From: CAVZCK01 sp963773735
GTDB taxonomy: Bacteria > Pseudomonadota > Alphaproteobacteria > Rhizobiales > Rhodomicrobiaceae
Reading direction: 5' to 3'
DNA length: 64,000 nucleotides
NCBI GenBank assembly: GCA_963773735.1
Contig: CAVZCK010000016.1
Location: forward strand, 122,639-186,638
In this document: in pieces, positions 17,074-27,125 of the stretch
How the letters are laid out: each line of letters begins with the position of its first letter
Numbering within the stretch: the stretch's first letter is position 1
Notes under the pieces: generated by a model
The model's input: only the letters and a program-made list of their open reading frames with translations
Database searches by the model: none
Told to the model about the DNA's origin: nothing
Translations under genes and position numbers: made by a program

Positions 17074-20000
17074 GGTACGAGACCCTCTCTTGCTTGCCCG
17101 CGCCCATAGCTGGCGCCGAGCTGATAGACGCGCACCGCGTAGCTTGGCTGCGGCGTGCCGAAATCCGAGATTTGTTGGTCGTTGGTGTAGGTAACGCTGG
17201 CCTCCGACGTACTCAGCGTCCGGACGGCGGTCGAGCCATCCATGATGTCGACCTCATACGCTTCGCTGTCCTCGCCGAGCGGCACCTCGACCTGGTCCCA
17301 GCTATCGCCGCCGATCCGCGTCCGTCTGATCCAGGAGATTTGCAGCCCATCGGGCACCAGCCGGCCAGCAATATGGACCGGGGACAGCGGACGCAGGCCG
17401 GTACCGCGAAAGGCGCGCGTCACGGTCTGATAGGCGGCATTGCCGATATCATAGACGCTCGGGCCGTATTTCCAGTTGAAGTCGAGACCAACATCCGCCT
17501 GGGTCATGTCGACCTGAACCGGGGCGTCGTTCAGCAGCACGAAGCGCGCGCCGGCGGCGACAGGATCGCGCATCGCGCCTTCGGTGCCTGCCTGACCGCG
17601 CAGCAGGCCGGTCAGCTCATAGGTCAGAGCGCCGACGAGCGCCGCATTGCGGAACTGGAGCACCTCCCATTCGCCATCGGCGTTTTCAACCGCGCATATA
17701 TTCGCGCCGCCCAGTACCAGCAATTCATCGACTGAGGACAGTTCGCCAGCGGAGAGAATGACGCGCAGCGTATTGCCTTCGTCCCAGCGCGATGTCGGCC
17801 CTGCATAGAAATCAGCGTCGGTGAGGCCGATAACGGCGGGCGTCGCCGCCAGCGCCTTCAGCGTGTAGCCCGATGTGGCCGGCGAGCGGTAAAAGGCGAC
17901 GCCGCCGGGCCAGGGGCTGCCATAAGCGGCGACCGCACCCGCATAGGGGATCTCGTCGCCGCGGATCAGCGGCAAATCGAGGAAGACGCCAAGCTGCGCG
18001 CCGAAGCTCGCCGGATCGTTCGAGACAGGCGCGCGAACCGGTGCGGCGAATGCGTCGTAAAGCTGCGGCTCGATTGACAGCGATTCGGCCTCGATCGCCT
18101 CACCGAGCGACAGCCCCGTCAGCCGCATCGGAAAGCTGCGGCCGTTTGCCGTAAGCGTGACGAGGTCGGAGGCGTCGAGCGCGATCCTGCGAAGGCGGCA
18201 GAGCGAATTTGCCCCGCTCGCGGCTCGCCCAGGCCTCCTGCACCATGGTTTCGGCGATGCTGCGCGCCAGCGCATAGGTGGTGACGATCGGCAGCCGGGC
18301 CGATGAGACACGCGCCGCGCCACCGGCAATGCGGCGGCCTTCGGCGACGCCCTGCTCATATTCGCGCTCGGCGTCGATGAAGGTGACCTTCGCGGCCTGC
18401 GGCAGATCGCTTTCCTGCGCGCGGGTCAGCTCGTAGCGCGGCTGCTGCGCGTCGGTTTCGACGAGATCGTCCGCCGTCAGACTGGCCTGGCTGCCTTCGC
18501 GTCCGCGATGGGCGAAGCGGATCTCGCCCGCACTTTCGAAGCTGTCGAAGAAGAACGCCGTCTCAAGCGGCTGCAGCGCATCGCGCGCCGACATCACCCG
18601 GTCGATGACATAGCCCGCCATCGCGCCGGACAGTTGCTCGGCGTCGAAGTCGGCGAAGCCGTAATCGGCCAGCAGCTTGGCGACGGTCTCGGACAGGGGC
18701 GCATCGGAGACGCGGCCAGTCAGCCAATGGCCGAGCTGCCAATTGTCGCCGTCGGACCAGATCGTTTTCAGCGCCGGAAAGGCCGGATAGGGCCGTGCGT
18801 CCCAGGTGTAGAGCATGATCCGGGAGCGGTCGACCATGCGCCCGGAATAGGCGCTGCTTTCCGGGTTGTGATCCTCGGCGAAATCCGCACGGGTGTCGTC
18901 ATACCATTCGAGGAAGGCGCGCAGATAGCGGCGCTGGATCAGATCGTCGCGGACGCCGCGGGAAAAATAAGGGAAGAGGCTTTCCGAGCTCTTCGGGTCG
19001 TAAAAGACATTCGGCTGGTTCGAGCCCTTGTCGATAGCGGGGCAGCCCAGCTCGGTGAACCAGATCGGCTTCAACTGCGGCGTCCAGGCGGTCGGCGTTG
19101 CGCTCTCGATGCCGCCCGGCCGGTCGTAATGCGCGTTCGACCACCAGGAACGGACGTCCTTGTAGCGGAACACCCAGGGCTTGGCGTAAGCGCCGTCGGC
19201 GATCGTCGTCCGCGTCTGGCTCTGGCGGTCGGCATCGGAGGCGTAAAACCAGTCGTAGCCCTCGCCGCCCTCGATATTGCCCTTCAGATAGCCGAGGTCG
19301 TGAATGAAGCGCGTGCCGGCGGCGTAATCGAGATGGGCCGTTCCGTCGCGCCAGTCCGAGAGCGGCCAGTAATTGTCGATGGCCACGGCGGCGATATTGG
19401 CGTCCGACCAGAGCGGGTCGAGATGGAAATAGACATCCCCCGATCCATCCGCCGGCTGATGGCCGAAATATTCGCTCCAATCCGCGGCATAGGTCACATC
19501 CGCGCCAGGCAGCAGCGTCTTGACCTCGGCCGCGAGCGTCTTCAGCTTGCTGACGAACGGATAGGTTGAGGCGCTGTCTCTGACCAAGGTCAGCCCACGC
19601 AGTTCGGAGCCGACGATGAAGGCGTCAACTCCGCCCGCAGCCTTGGCGAGCGCGGCGCAATGCAGAATGAAGCGCGAATAGCTCCATTCCGCCGGCCCGC
19701 TATAGGTAACGGTCTCGCCGCTGACGGTGAAATCCGATGCGGTGACGCTGCCGTAAAAGCTGTCGACCTGCGTGGCCGCGGTGCTGGTTTTGTCGGGGCT
19801 GCCCGCTTCGCCGGGCGCCGGGTCGCAAGTGATGCGTCCGCGCCAAGGATAGGCCGGCTGGTCGCTCGCGCCGGTATAAGGGTCGGTTTTGCCGTTGCTC
19901 GCGGGGATGTCCATGAGCAGGAATGGCGTGAAGACGATCTCCAGCCCGCGTGTCTTCAGATCCTCGATCGCGGCGATGACCGTATTGTCCGACGGCGTGC

Positions 20001-21034
20001 CGCCATAGGCCGGCCGGATGCCGTAAGTGGAGACCTCGTCGGCCGTCGCGCGGGTCAGACCGGCGACCGCCCAGGAAATCGGCGTCGTGCCGGTGCCCTT
20101 GTCGTGGGTGTCGACCTTCGGCTTGATCTGGCAATTCGAGCAGCGCAGATCGTCGCCGAACCAGGCGACGAAAAGCGAAACCGCGCCGCAATTCGGCAGC
20201 GTGGCCTCGAGCTGGTCGATGCGAGACGGCGAAGTCGCTGTCGCCCAGTGTGGTGTGGCGGTTCTCGGAATAGGTCGAGCCGCCGCCGGCATCGACGCGG
20301 ACCTCGGTCGGGTTGTAAGCGAACTCTCCCGCGGCCGGGATCAGACGTCACGCCCTTGCACCTGGCTCTCGAAAGCGTCGACCGCGCGGAAGACTTCGAA
20401 ATTGAGCTGCGGAATGCGGTTGCCGAAATCCTCCAGCGGCAGACGCTCGAAGACGACATAGGCCGTGCCGCGATAGGCCGGGGCGTTGCCCGCGCCTTCC
20501 TTCGCCTCGATCAGGCTGTCCGGAAGCTGAGTGTCCGATCCCGGATAAAAGCGATAGGTGTAGTCAGAGAGCGTGATTTCATCGCCATCGGCCCAGACCC
20601 GCCCGAGCCGCGTCACCTCGCCTTCGCAGAGCGCCACGGCGAAATTGGCGTAATAGCGATATTGCGTCGCCTCCGGGCGCGCGGCCGACATTGAGGCCCT
20701 TGCCCGAGCCGCCCGCCGAGGTGGTGACGACCTCTTCCTCGAAATTCGTCGCCCAGATGATCTGCCCGCCGAGCCGTGCACGGCCGTAAAGGCGCGGGAT
20801 ATCCGTGCCTTCCGTCGAGGCGGTGACGGTCAGATCGGCGAGGCGAGGGCCGCTCCGCAGGCTCTCCTGTCCCGTCGCGCCGAACAGCGCCTGATCGATA
20901 TAGGCGCCAGCCAGCGCGCCCACGGCGCGGCCGATCGCGGCGCCGGTCAGCGATGCTCCGAGAAAGGAGAAACCGCCGGGCAAGAGGGCCGAGCCGGCGG
21001 CGGCGCCGACGGCGGAGAGAGCGAGTGTCGCCAT
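17070..21034 (-). CDS. GTA g15: large tail-tip/host-specificity protein, frameshifted
   Basis: About 1320 residues after repair, close to the RcGTA gp15 length. The N-terminus has two glycine-rich hydrophobic stretches (GAAAGSALLPGGFSFLGASL), a feature of this family. The middle contains the GTA TIM-barrel-like glycohydrolase domain (FVSKLKTLAAEVKTLLPGAD, WSEYFGHQPADGSGDVYFHL). Later parts are tail-fibre-like. The frame breaks near 20690, 20345, 20220 and 18190, the last by one extra base in a CTTCGCAGG context. In RcGTA the protein forms the megatron at the tail tip that meets the cell. Four breaks in 4 kb match the indel rate of neighbouring genes. Confidence 0.9.
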
Positions 21035-21046
21035 GAGATCGTGGGG

Positions 21047-21624
21047 TTAGAGGCTGAGGGAGAGGCCGAGATCCAGACGCTGGGACGGATGCCCGGTCGA
21101 ATTGACCATGATGCCAAGCGCCGATCCGGTGATATGGAAGCTTCCGTTCCGGCGGGAAGCCTGCAGGCGCGGACCAGCGCCGCCGCGTTGCCGGAGAGCG
21201 CGATTGCCTCCGTCGCAGCGGAAACTTTTCTGGTCGGTGCACCAAGCTGGGCGGCTTCACCCGAGAGTGCGAAACTGCCAGCACCGGCCGGAATACGCCG
21301 GTTCGTCTTGAGGCCGGCAGGCAGGCCCGTGAGGGCGAATGAACCTGACGACGCGGCGAGCCGCGGCATCGAGGAAAATGCCGCGTCCTGACCGGTGAGC
21401 ACGAAGGTCGCGCCGGTGCTCGCAATGCGTCGCGCGAGCTTCGGGGCAGCGCTCTCGCCGCTCAGCGCGATCGATCCAGCCGCCGCCGGCAAACGCCGCG
21501 CGGCCTTGCCCGACGCAGGCTCTCCCGTCAGCGCAAAACTACCGGCATCCGCCGTAAGCTGATATGACGTGCCACTCGTCTGCTGTGCGCTCGCTGGAAG
21601 GAGCGGCTGATAAGCCCAATTCAT
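21047..21624 (-). CDS. Tail protein made of seven ~22-residue GSFALTG-type repeats, frameshifted once
   Basis: About 192 residues. After a short leader the protein is seven units of 21-23 residues, each with a core like AGSFALTGEPA, AGSIALSGESA, SGSFALTGLPA or AGSFALSGEAA, followed by Lys/Arg-Arg and Leu/Ile-Pro/Ala. The last unit (GTGSFHITGSALGI) is reached only by a frame change near 21145, after which the protein ends at a TAA (21047) just before g15. Such beta-strand repeats are seen in phage fibre proteins. It is not part of the RcGTA core set. Confidence 0.65.
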
Positions 21625-21974
21625 CAGGCCACCTGCGAGATGCGCCAGTTGATCGTGCGATCCGTGCCGGAGACCTTCTTCAGCGTCATGTCCCAGCCGA
21701 CCCCTAACAGCAGCGACGGCCCCGCCCAGATCGGTGCAGCCTGCGCGCCGGAGAACTCGGCGGAATAGATCAGCCGCTGCGTGTCGCCAGTCCGGCAGGT
21801 CTCGTAGACCTGGAACAGGAAAACGTCGCCGGCGGCGAGCGCGTTCAGATCGAGAAAGGGCTGAAACACGCCCGCCGTCGTATCGGCGTCCGGTCCGTCC
21901 GTGTCCGTCGTCAGCGAATGCTCGGTGCTGCCGACAGCTTCGGTGCCGGTGATTGCTTCGATTGTGATCGTCAT
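21624..21974 (-). CDS. Small tail-region protein of unknown function
   Basis: 116 residues, mostly predicted beta strand (TAGVFQPFLDLNALAAGDVF, LIYSAEFSGAQAAPIWAGPS), with no signal or membrane segment. Its stop overlaps the start of the repeat protein, and it follows the 22014-22868 gene by 39 bases, so the three are one transcription unit. I do not recognise it. It is likely a tail or fibre component by location. Confidence 0.6.
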   Translation of the reverse strand: MTITIEAITGTEAVGSTEHSLTTDTDGPDADTTAGVFQPFLDLNALAAGDVFLFQVYETCRTGDTQRLIYSAEFSGAQAAPIWAGPSLLLGVGWDMTLKKVSGTDRTINWRISQVA

Positions 21975-22013
21975 GTCATGTCCTGCCGCTTCGCTGGTTG
22001 AAGAGCATCTGCC

Positions 22014-22868
22014 TCAGTGGACCGCATAGGCGGCAACGCCGAGCGATTGCGCCGCTCCGGAGCAGGCGGCCCGAACCTGAAGCTGGGTGCCCGCCTTGAG
22101 CCTCTTGAAGATCGGCCCCGTCGGCGCCCACCATCCGCATTCGTTGCTCGAAATCGACCTGAACAGCGGCGCATCGATCCGCTGGCTGCCGGCGCCGAAT
22201 TCGAACTGATAGTTCACGCCCGAATAGAAGGGATCGCCTTCGCCATTGACGCCCCATTGCAGGGCGCCGCAATCGGCGGCGAGTGCCGAGCCGAGGCTCG
22301 TCCAGCTCGAAAATGCGCCGCTATTGCCGGCGGTATGAGCCTGGCCGGTCGAGCCCGCGGCATTGATGCCGATAGCCGTCACGCGCTGGCCGCACCACCA
22401 GGATGCGGGCCGCGCATTGCCGCCCTTGGCGAAGGCCGCCACTTTGAGGACGGCCGCCGAGGTGTGCGCCGATCGCGCCTGAATGCCGAGCGACGCGCCT
22501 GCCGGAATCCAGAGCGGAAAGTCGTAAGCGCCGGAAGGCCCGGCCGGCGATGAGCCGGTGATGCTGGTGTCGCCCAGCGCGCCGACGATCAGATTCGGGA
22601 TGAAGTCGACCAGCTTGTGCCGCCGCTAGGGTCGATCAGTACGCTCATCAGCACGTCGTTATTGCCGCTCGACGGCACCGTGGCGCTGATCGAGCAGCCG
22701 CAGATATTCGACGTCGTGAGACAGAGCGGAGAGCAGGGTGACGGCGGTGCCGTCGGCATTGCTGACGCCGGAAGTGCAGCTCGTGCCCAGCGAGGCCGCG
22801 TCGACACTCGATGGCAGATTATGGGTGCAAAAGGCCCATGAGGGGCCCGCAGCGTTAATGAGGCCCAT
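22014..22868 (-). CDS. Putative tail fibre/receptor protein, frameshifted twice
   Basis: About 285 residues, read from the ATG at 22868 (MGLINAAGPSWAFCTHNLPS), which has an AGAGGG ribosome site. The frame changes near 22692 (one extra base) and back near 22612 (one missing A in an A run). The joined sequence continues LISATVPSSGNNDVLMSVLI and ends AACSGAAQSLGVAAYAVH. The Ser/Ala/Gly-rich beta character fits a tail fibre. I do not recognise a domain. It lies between g14 and g15, outside the RcGTA core set. Confidence 0.55.
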
Positions 22869-22932
22869 GAAAGCCCTCTTTTGTTGGAAAGCCGGGCAGA
22901 GCCGCCCTGAGTGCGAGAGAGCCGGCGGCGCC

Positions 22933-23358
22933 TTACGCGATCTGCAGCACGCCGTTCGTTGCGTCGAAATCGACGGTGACGCTCTCGCCATCATTCAGCG
23001 TGATCGAGGCGCCATAGTCCCACCAGCCGATCAGCGGCTTTGCCGGCGAGGTCGGGGTGTCGTCGATGAGGACGAAATAGCGGAACGGGCCGATCGAGCC
23101 GCCGGAAGCCGTGATGGTCACGTCATCGACGACGAGCTTATAGGTGCCGCCGCTCTGGCTGGAAGAGGCGACCGTCGCCGCAACGCCGCCCGCCGTATAG
23201 CCGTTGCCGGCGCTGATCTCGGTCAGGTCGGCGAACACGCTATTTGCTGCTGCCGGGGCGGTGTTCGTCAGCACGACTTTGAGCGCATCGCTCTGCAGGT
23301 TGATGACGCCCTCCGCGAGATTTTCGACGAAAGAATTGAATTTGTTGAAGCTTGCCAT
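22933..23358 (-). CDS. Small beta-rich phage tail protein
   Basis: 141 residues from the ATG at 23358 (MASFNKFNSFVENLAEGVIN), preceded by AAAGGTAAAG. The motif SDALKVVLTNTAP and the later DGESVTVDFDATNGVLQIA are seen in small proteins of alphaproteobacterial prophages next to tail genes. It is probably a minor tail or decoration protein; its precise role is unknown. Confidence 0.65.
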   Translation of the reverse strand: MASFNKFNSFVENLAEGVINLQSDALKVVLTNTAPAAANSVFADLTEISAGNGYTAGGVAATVASSSQSGGTYKLVVDDVTITASGGSIGPFRYFVLIDDTPTSPAKPLIGWWDYGASITLNDGESVTVDFDATNGVLQIA

Positions 23359-23404
23359 TGGATCTTTACCTTTCATGACGGCGTGAGGCGCCAGACCCTG
23401 CTTT

Positions 23405-23560
23405 TCAGGGACCGCTTGAAATGCACGCGGCGTCATCCCGGACGGCCGAAGGCCGAGCCGGGATCCAACGGCGTTTCTGCGATCGCTGCTGAGGCGATTG
23501 GACCCCGGATAAGCGCTTCGCGCTTTCCGGGGCGACGATGGGGAGCAATCTCGCTGAACA
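23405..23560. repeat. REP-like palindromic mosaic between tail genes
   Basis: Contains GTCATCCCGGACGGCCGAAG with its near-inverse CGAGCCGGGATCC, and GGACCCCGGATAAGCGCTTC paired with GCGCTTTCCGGGGCGACGA. Such extragenic palindromes are scattered in Hyphomicrobiales genomes. Here they have landed between two genes of the particle operon. Nearby, 23570-23618 resembles half of the CTAG-type element. Confidence 0.7.
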
Positions 23561-23614
23561 AACCGAAGCGTGGTCTGTGGAGCAGCTTGCGAGTGACAAA
23601 TGTCAAATTTGCTT

Positions 23615-23868
23615 CTAGAGTGCCCAGAGACTGCTGGCGCTGCCGCCCGTCTTTACCCGGAGCACACCGATCGGGTTGTAGCTGCTGCAGGGAACGCCGG
23701 TGCGTTCGACGCCGCTTGCGTCGATCAGATCGGCATGCCGGCGGTGCCGACGAGAAGTGCGCGGCAGGCTCCTTCCGGCAGATCGTTATCGTCGTCCGGC
23801 GTAATCGGCACGAGGCGGGAGGCGGGCCCGTTGAGGCCGCCATTGTGCGTACTGAAGGGGTTGGTCAT
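23615..23868 (-). CDS. Small phage structural protein, frameshifted once
   Basis: About 84 residues from the ATG at 23868 (MTNPFSTHNGGLNGPASRLV). It contains ITPDDDNDLPEGACRALLVG and, after a frame change near 23728 (one C missing), VLRVKTGGSASSLWAL before a TAG. The first part matches a family of very small proteins found next to tail genes of alphaproteobacterial prophages. The TAG stop lies in a CTAG shared with a palindromic element. Confidence 0.6.
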
Positions 23869-23980
23869 GTCTGGTCTCCAGAAGCATTTGCCAGCAAGGG
23901 GACGCCGGTTCGCGCCGGGTGAGCACGGCGAACCGAGCGTGCGAACGGATTTGCGTCCGATCCTGCGATCGGCGACGGCC

Positions 23981-24400
23981 CTATTCGGGAAAGCGGAAGA
24001 CGGCGGCGATCCGGCGCTGCCACCAGGATGAGATGTGGACTTCGCAGACCGGCGCGCCTTCGATGGCATGGATCATCCGGCTGCCGGCCGTCATGATCGC
24101 TGAGTGTTTAGCCATCGCGCCGGGGCGAAGGCGGAAGATCAGGATGTCACCGGGCCGGGCATCGTCTTTGTCGACGTGAAGCAGGTGGCGCGCGGCGGCC
24201 TCGATCATCGTCTCGCGCCCGGAGGCTTCCGCCCAGTCCCGGCTATAGGGCGGCGGCTCCTCGGGCGGCCGGCCATAGGCTTCCTCATAAACGCCGCGCA
24301 CGAGCCCCAGGCAGTCGCAGCCGACTCCTTTGAGTGCGGCCTGATGGCGATAAGGCGTGCCTAGCCACGAGCGGGCAAGCGAAACGATGTCGGGGCGCAT
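23981..24400 (-). CDS. GTA g14: NlpC/P60 peptidase
   Basis: 139 residues from the ATG at 24400 (MRPDIVSLARSWLGTPYRHQ). The catalytic Cys is in GVGCDCLGLVRGVYEEAYGR and the catalytic His in AMAKHSAIMTAG, as in NlpC/P60 cysteine peptidases. In RcGTA gp14 is a cell-wall peptidase in the tail that opens the peptidoglycan for DNA delivery. Confidence 0.92.
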   Translation of the reverse strand: MRPDIVSLARSWLGTPYRHQAALKGVGCDCLGLVRGVYEEAYGRPPEEPPPYSRDWAEASGRETMIEAAARHLLHVDKDDARPGDILIFRLRPGAMAKHSAIMTAGSRMIHAIEGAPVCEVHISSWWQRRIAAVFRFPE

Positions 24401-24409
24401 CGGGAATCC

Positions 24410-24595
24410 TCGGTTGTCGTGGTTTCGCGATGCGGAAGCGTCGCTTCGAGCGGCGAGAGCATCACAGATGTCGTCCGCGGGCTTGACCCGCGGACCGAGG
24501 CCGTTGACCTGTCGGCTCGCTGATTCATTTCGACGCAACGGCATGGATCACCGGGTCTCGCTTGCTGGCCCGGCGATGACGGAGAGCGCGAGCTA
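24410..24595. repeat. REP-like palindromes between GTA g13 and g14
   Basis: Includes GTCCGCGGGCTTGACCCGCG (an inverted repeat of CGCGGG/CCCGCG) and ATCACCGGGTCTCGCTTGCT followed by GGCCCGGCGATGACGG. These match the general form of alphaproteobacterial extragenic palindromes. No gene is seen in this stretch. Confidence 0.65.
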
Positions 24596-24599
24596 CAAA

Positions 24600-25493
24600 T
24601 CAGGAATTCATGCTGCTGCCGTCATTGTTCGGATCGCCCGAAACCGGATAGGCGAGCACATATTTGTTGCCGGGGATGTGCGGGAAGCCGCGGAAATTGA
24701 CGCCGTTGGCGAACTTGGCTTTGCAGGTCGGATAGGTTTTGTCGCAGCCCGCCGTGATCGTGAATGCGTCGCCCGGCGCAATATCGCTCACCATCGATCG
24801 CCACAGTTCGACGTCCGCGCTGCTGCCGGATTTGCTGAAGCGCTTGACTTCCATTTGCCGGCCAGCATTAGCGCCGCTCGTCCACGTTAGCAGTCCGCCA
24901 ACAAACCATCCGTCGGCGAAGCTGTCGAGACCGGAGGCGGTGAAGAGGTAGGCCGTGCTTACGGCTGAAGCGCTGCCGGTGCCCATATAAGCGGGGCTAT
25001 CGAGATCGATGCCGCAGCGCGCATCGCCGAGCGTCGCGTCGCAGGCATATTGATAAGTCCGGCCCTTTTCCTGGTCGAGAGCATGAGAGAGGCTCCGCAG
25101 CTCAGCCGTAAAGGCCAACTCGCCGCGTTTCACCTCGCCGATCGAGCCCTTCATCATCAGGACGCGCTGATCGGGCTCGGCCCAGTTGACGCGCCAGATC
25201 TCGATCCGCGCATTGTCGAACAGCCCGGCGGCGAGATCGGCCTCGTTCAGCCGGTCGGATTGTAAGGCGCCTGTAGCGTCGAGATTGTCGACCGACAGGC
25301 CGATCGATTGGCGAATATCGGTGCTGGTGAAGCCGCTAGCCGCTTCGAAGGTCGTCCCGTCGAAAGTGATGTCGCGGTCATGATCCGTGAAGCCGAAGAC
25401 GACGCTGTCCGCACGGATCACCCGCCAGCACCAGGCCAGCGTCGTCGCGCCGGAATCCAGATGCGCCTGCAGGCCGGAGGGAAGGGTTTTCAT
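24600..25493 (-). CDS. GTA g13: DUF2163 tail hub protein
   Basis: 297 residues from the ATG at 25493 (MKTLPSGLQAHLDSGATTLA). The segments LAWCWRVIRADSVVFGFTDH and CDKTYPTCKAKFANGVNFRG are family marks of DUF2163; the second, C-terminal one holds the conserved cysteines. In RcGTA gp13 forms the tail hub with gp12 and gp15. Its ATG overlaps the TGA of g12. Confidence 0.92.
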   Translation of the reverse strand: MKTLPSGLQAHLDSGATTLAWCWRVIRADSVVFGFTDHDRDITFDGTTFEAASGFTSTDIRQSIGLSVDNLDATGALQSDRLNEADLAAGLFDNARIEIWRVNWAEPDQRVLMMKGSIGEVKRGELAFTAELRSLSHALDQEKGRTYQYACDATLGDARCGIDLDSPAYMGTGSASAVSTAYLFTASGLDSFADGWFVGGLLTWTSGANAGRQMEVKRFSKSGSSADVELWRSMVSDIAPGDAFTITAGCDKTYPTCKAKFANGVNFRGFPHIPGNKYVLAYPVSGDPNNDGSSMNS

Positions 25494-26127
25494 ATGCGGA
25501 TCTCGACAATCGGGATGCTCGGGATCGAGCCGTGGCGGAAGCCATCGAGGTTGATCTTGAGCTGGTCGGTGTCGAAGCGGGCCGGCACGTCGAACTCGAA
25601 GCCTGCTGTGACCACGGCGCCGGAGGCCGGGATCGATCCGGCTTCGAAGGTGATAATGCCGCTCGTAGTATCGCAGGTGAAGTCGGTGCCCTCGACTTTC
25701 GCCGAGCCATCGACAGCGAAAGTAGCGTTCCCATAACGGGCTTCTTGATTTCGCGCGACCAGGGCGCGAAGCTCGAGCCATAGTGCTTGACGAGCTGAAA
25801 CGCGGCGGTCATGCCGTCGCCGGTGCCGATCGGTTGATCCGAGGCGGCCGGAGAGGCGCTGGCCGTGCAGCTTTTGAAATCCGCATGGTCCTTCCAGCGA
25901 AAGCCGTGCAGGCGTCCGCGCCGCTCCTCGAAAAAGGCGATCACGGTCTCAAGATCGTCCAGCGATTTGACGCCATAGCCGGCATCGTAGCGGCGTCGGC
26001 TGTCCGCCCAGCGCTGATTGCGCTCCTCATAGCCCGAGCCGAGCACGACGATATCGGTGCGCCGCTCCGGGCCGCCGCTGGCGCCGAAGGAGATCGCGGT
26101 GGGGAAGCGGATTTCGTGGAAGGGCAT
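25490..26127 (-). CDS. GTA g12: distal tail protein (DUF2460), frameshifted once
   Basis: About 212 residues. The N-terminus MPFHEIRFPTAISFGASGGP and SGYEERNQRWADSRRRYDAG define the DUF2460/TIGR02217 family. The frame changes near 25735 and continues with DTTSGIITFEAGSIPASG to IPSIPIVEIRI, ending in an ATGA overlap with g13. The C-terminal half is thus intact apart from one indel. It forms the ring at the tail end in RcGTA. Confidence 0.9.
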
Positions 26128-26334
26128 TATTCTGGCTCACTTCGTTCGCGCGCCGGGCATCCGCCTGGCTTCTGGCCCGCTTAGCCGTGGGCCCCGGGGT
26201 CCCCACATGTCGTATGAGTTTGTGGCTAAGCGCACGACGCGCGGCGACATACCCAGCTGCCGGCTTGGGGTATCCTGGGCCGCGCGGCTAAGCGGCGCTT
26301 ATATATAAGGTCGCGCGGAGGCGCGGACCACCAA
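26128..26334. repeat. Palindrome-rich spacer between GTA g11 and g12
   Basis: CGCTTAGCCGTGG and GCGCGGCTAAGCG form an inverted pair about 100 bases apart, and a third GGCTAAGCGC lies between them. A second small palindrome surrounds GGGCCCCGGGG. I see no gene. The spacer interrupts the otherwise tight tail operon. Confidence 0.55.
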
Positions 26335-26919
26335 CTAAAGATTCCGCTGGCCGCGGTTCACGGCGCGGACGAGCATCGCGCCGATCTGGGTTTCGGAGCG
26401 GCGAAAGCTGTCGGCGTCCTGCGCCGAGACGTTCATATTGATCGTAAAGCTTGAGCCGCCGCTCTGAGCGCGAACGCCGAGCCGCCCGTCGGCCCCGCGC
26501 GTCAGCGGCAGGATCGCCTCCGGCCCCGCTTCGCCGGCAAGACCGAGCTGACCGCCGCCGAGGGGAAAGGTCATGGGCGAGGCGACCACGCCGCCGCTGG
26601 CAAACGGCGTTGGCATCGGCGAGCCCACCACGCCGCCTTTGGCAAAGGGGCTGAGGCCCTGGAACAGGCTCGCAAGCCCGCCGCCGATCGCATTGCTGAA
26701 AGGCTGAACGGCGGAGCGCAGAGCAAGCTGCGACAGATCGAGCGCCAGCGAGCGCAGCGTCTGGCCGAGCCCTTCGCCAGAGAATACGGCGTCTTCGAAT
26801 GCGTTTGTTATGCTCCGGCCGAAGGCGTTACCGAGGCGTTCCAGATCCTGCAGTTTCGCCCGCGCATCGCTGGTGTCGGCGCCGATGCGGACGGAAAGGC
26901 TGGCGACTGTATCGGTCAT
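26335..26919 (-). CDS. GTA g11: short tail tape measure protein
   Basis: 194 residues. The first part (VRIGADTSDARAKLQDLERL) is helical; the middle has the hydrophobic Gly-rich stretch AIGGGLASLFQGLSPFAKGG with repeated FAKGGVV/FASGGVV units, then GLAGEAGPEAILPLTRGADG, a marker of tape-measure C-termini. The very short length agrees with the short tail of RcGTA-type particles. Confidence 0.9.
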   Translation of the reverse strand: MTDTVASLSVRIGADTSDARAKLQDLERLGNAFGRSITNAFEDAVFSGEGLGQTLRSLALDLSQLALRSAVQPFSNAIGGGLASLFQGLSPFAKGGVVGSPMPTPFASGGVVASPMTFPLGGGQLGLAGEAGPEAILPLTRGADGRLGVRAQSGGSSFTINMNVSAQDADSFRRSETQIGAMLVRAVNRGQRNL

Positions 26920-27125
26920 GTGGGTGGTCCTTGGCGGTCCGGGAAGCGCTGCATGAGCGCGTCGAGATCGGCACGGGCGAAAAGCGCCGCCGAGCCGGGC
27001 GGTCCGGCGGCGCCGCGCAATGCGAGACTGAGTTCGCGCGGCGTCATCGACCAGAAATCACGGGGCGAGAGCCGTAATGTCCCGAGACCAGCCGCGATTG
27101 CGTCGGCCCAGGGAAAGGGCGTCAG
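26916..27125 (-). CDS. GTA g10.1: tail assembly chaperone, C-terminal (T-like) frame
   Basis: 69 residues if begun at the CTG at 27125, otherwise read as an extension of g10. The protein has PFPWADAIAAGLGTLRLSPR and DFWSMTPRELSLALRG, the signature of the TIGR02216 tail protein that follows gp10 in GTAs. No ATG, GTG or TTG lies between the upstream in-frame TGA and the conserved part. The frame is -1 relative to g10, which carries a slippery heptamer at 27152-27158, so expression as a g10-g10.1 fusion is likely. Its TGA overlaps the ATG of the tape measure gene. Confidence 0.85.
   Translation of the reverse strand: MTPFPWADAIAAGLGTLRLSPRDFWSMTPRELSLALRGAAGPPGSAALFARADLDALMQRFPDRQGPPT

Noticed and set aside
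19660..20694. Plus-strand open frame of 344 codons inside g15
   Set aside because: Arg/Gly-rich shadow of the TIM-barrel part of g15; no ribosome site or motif.
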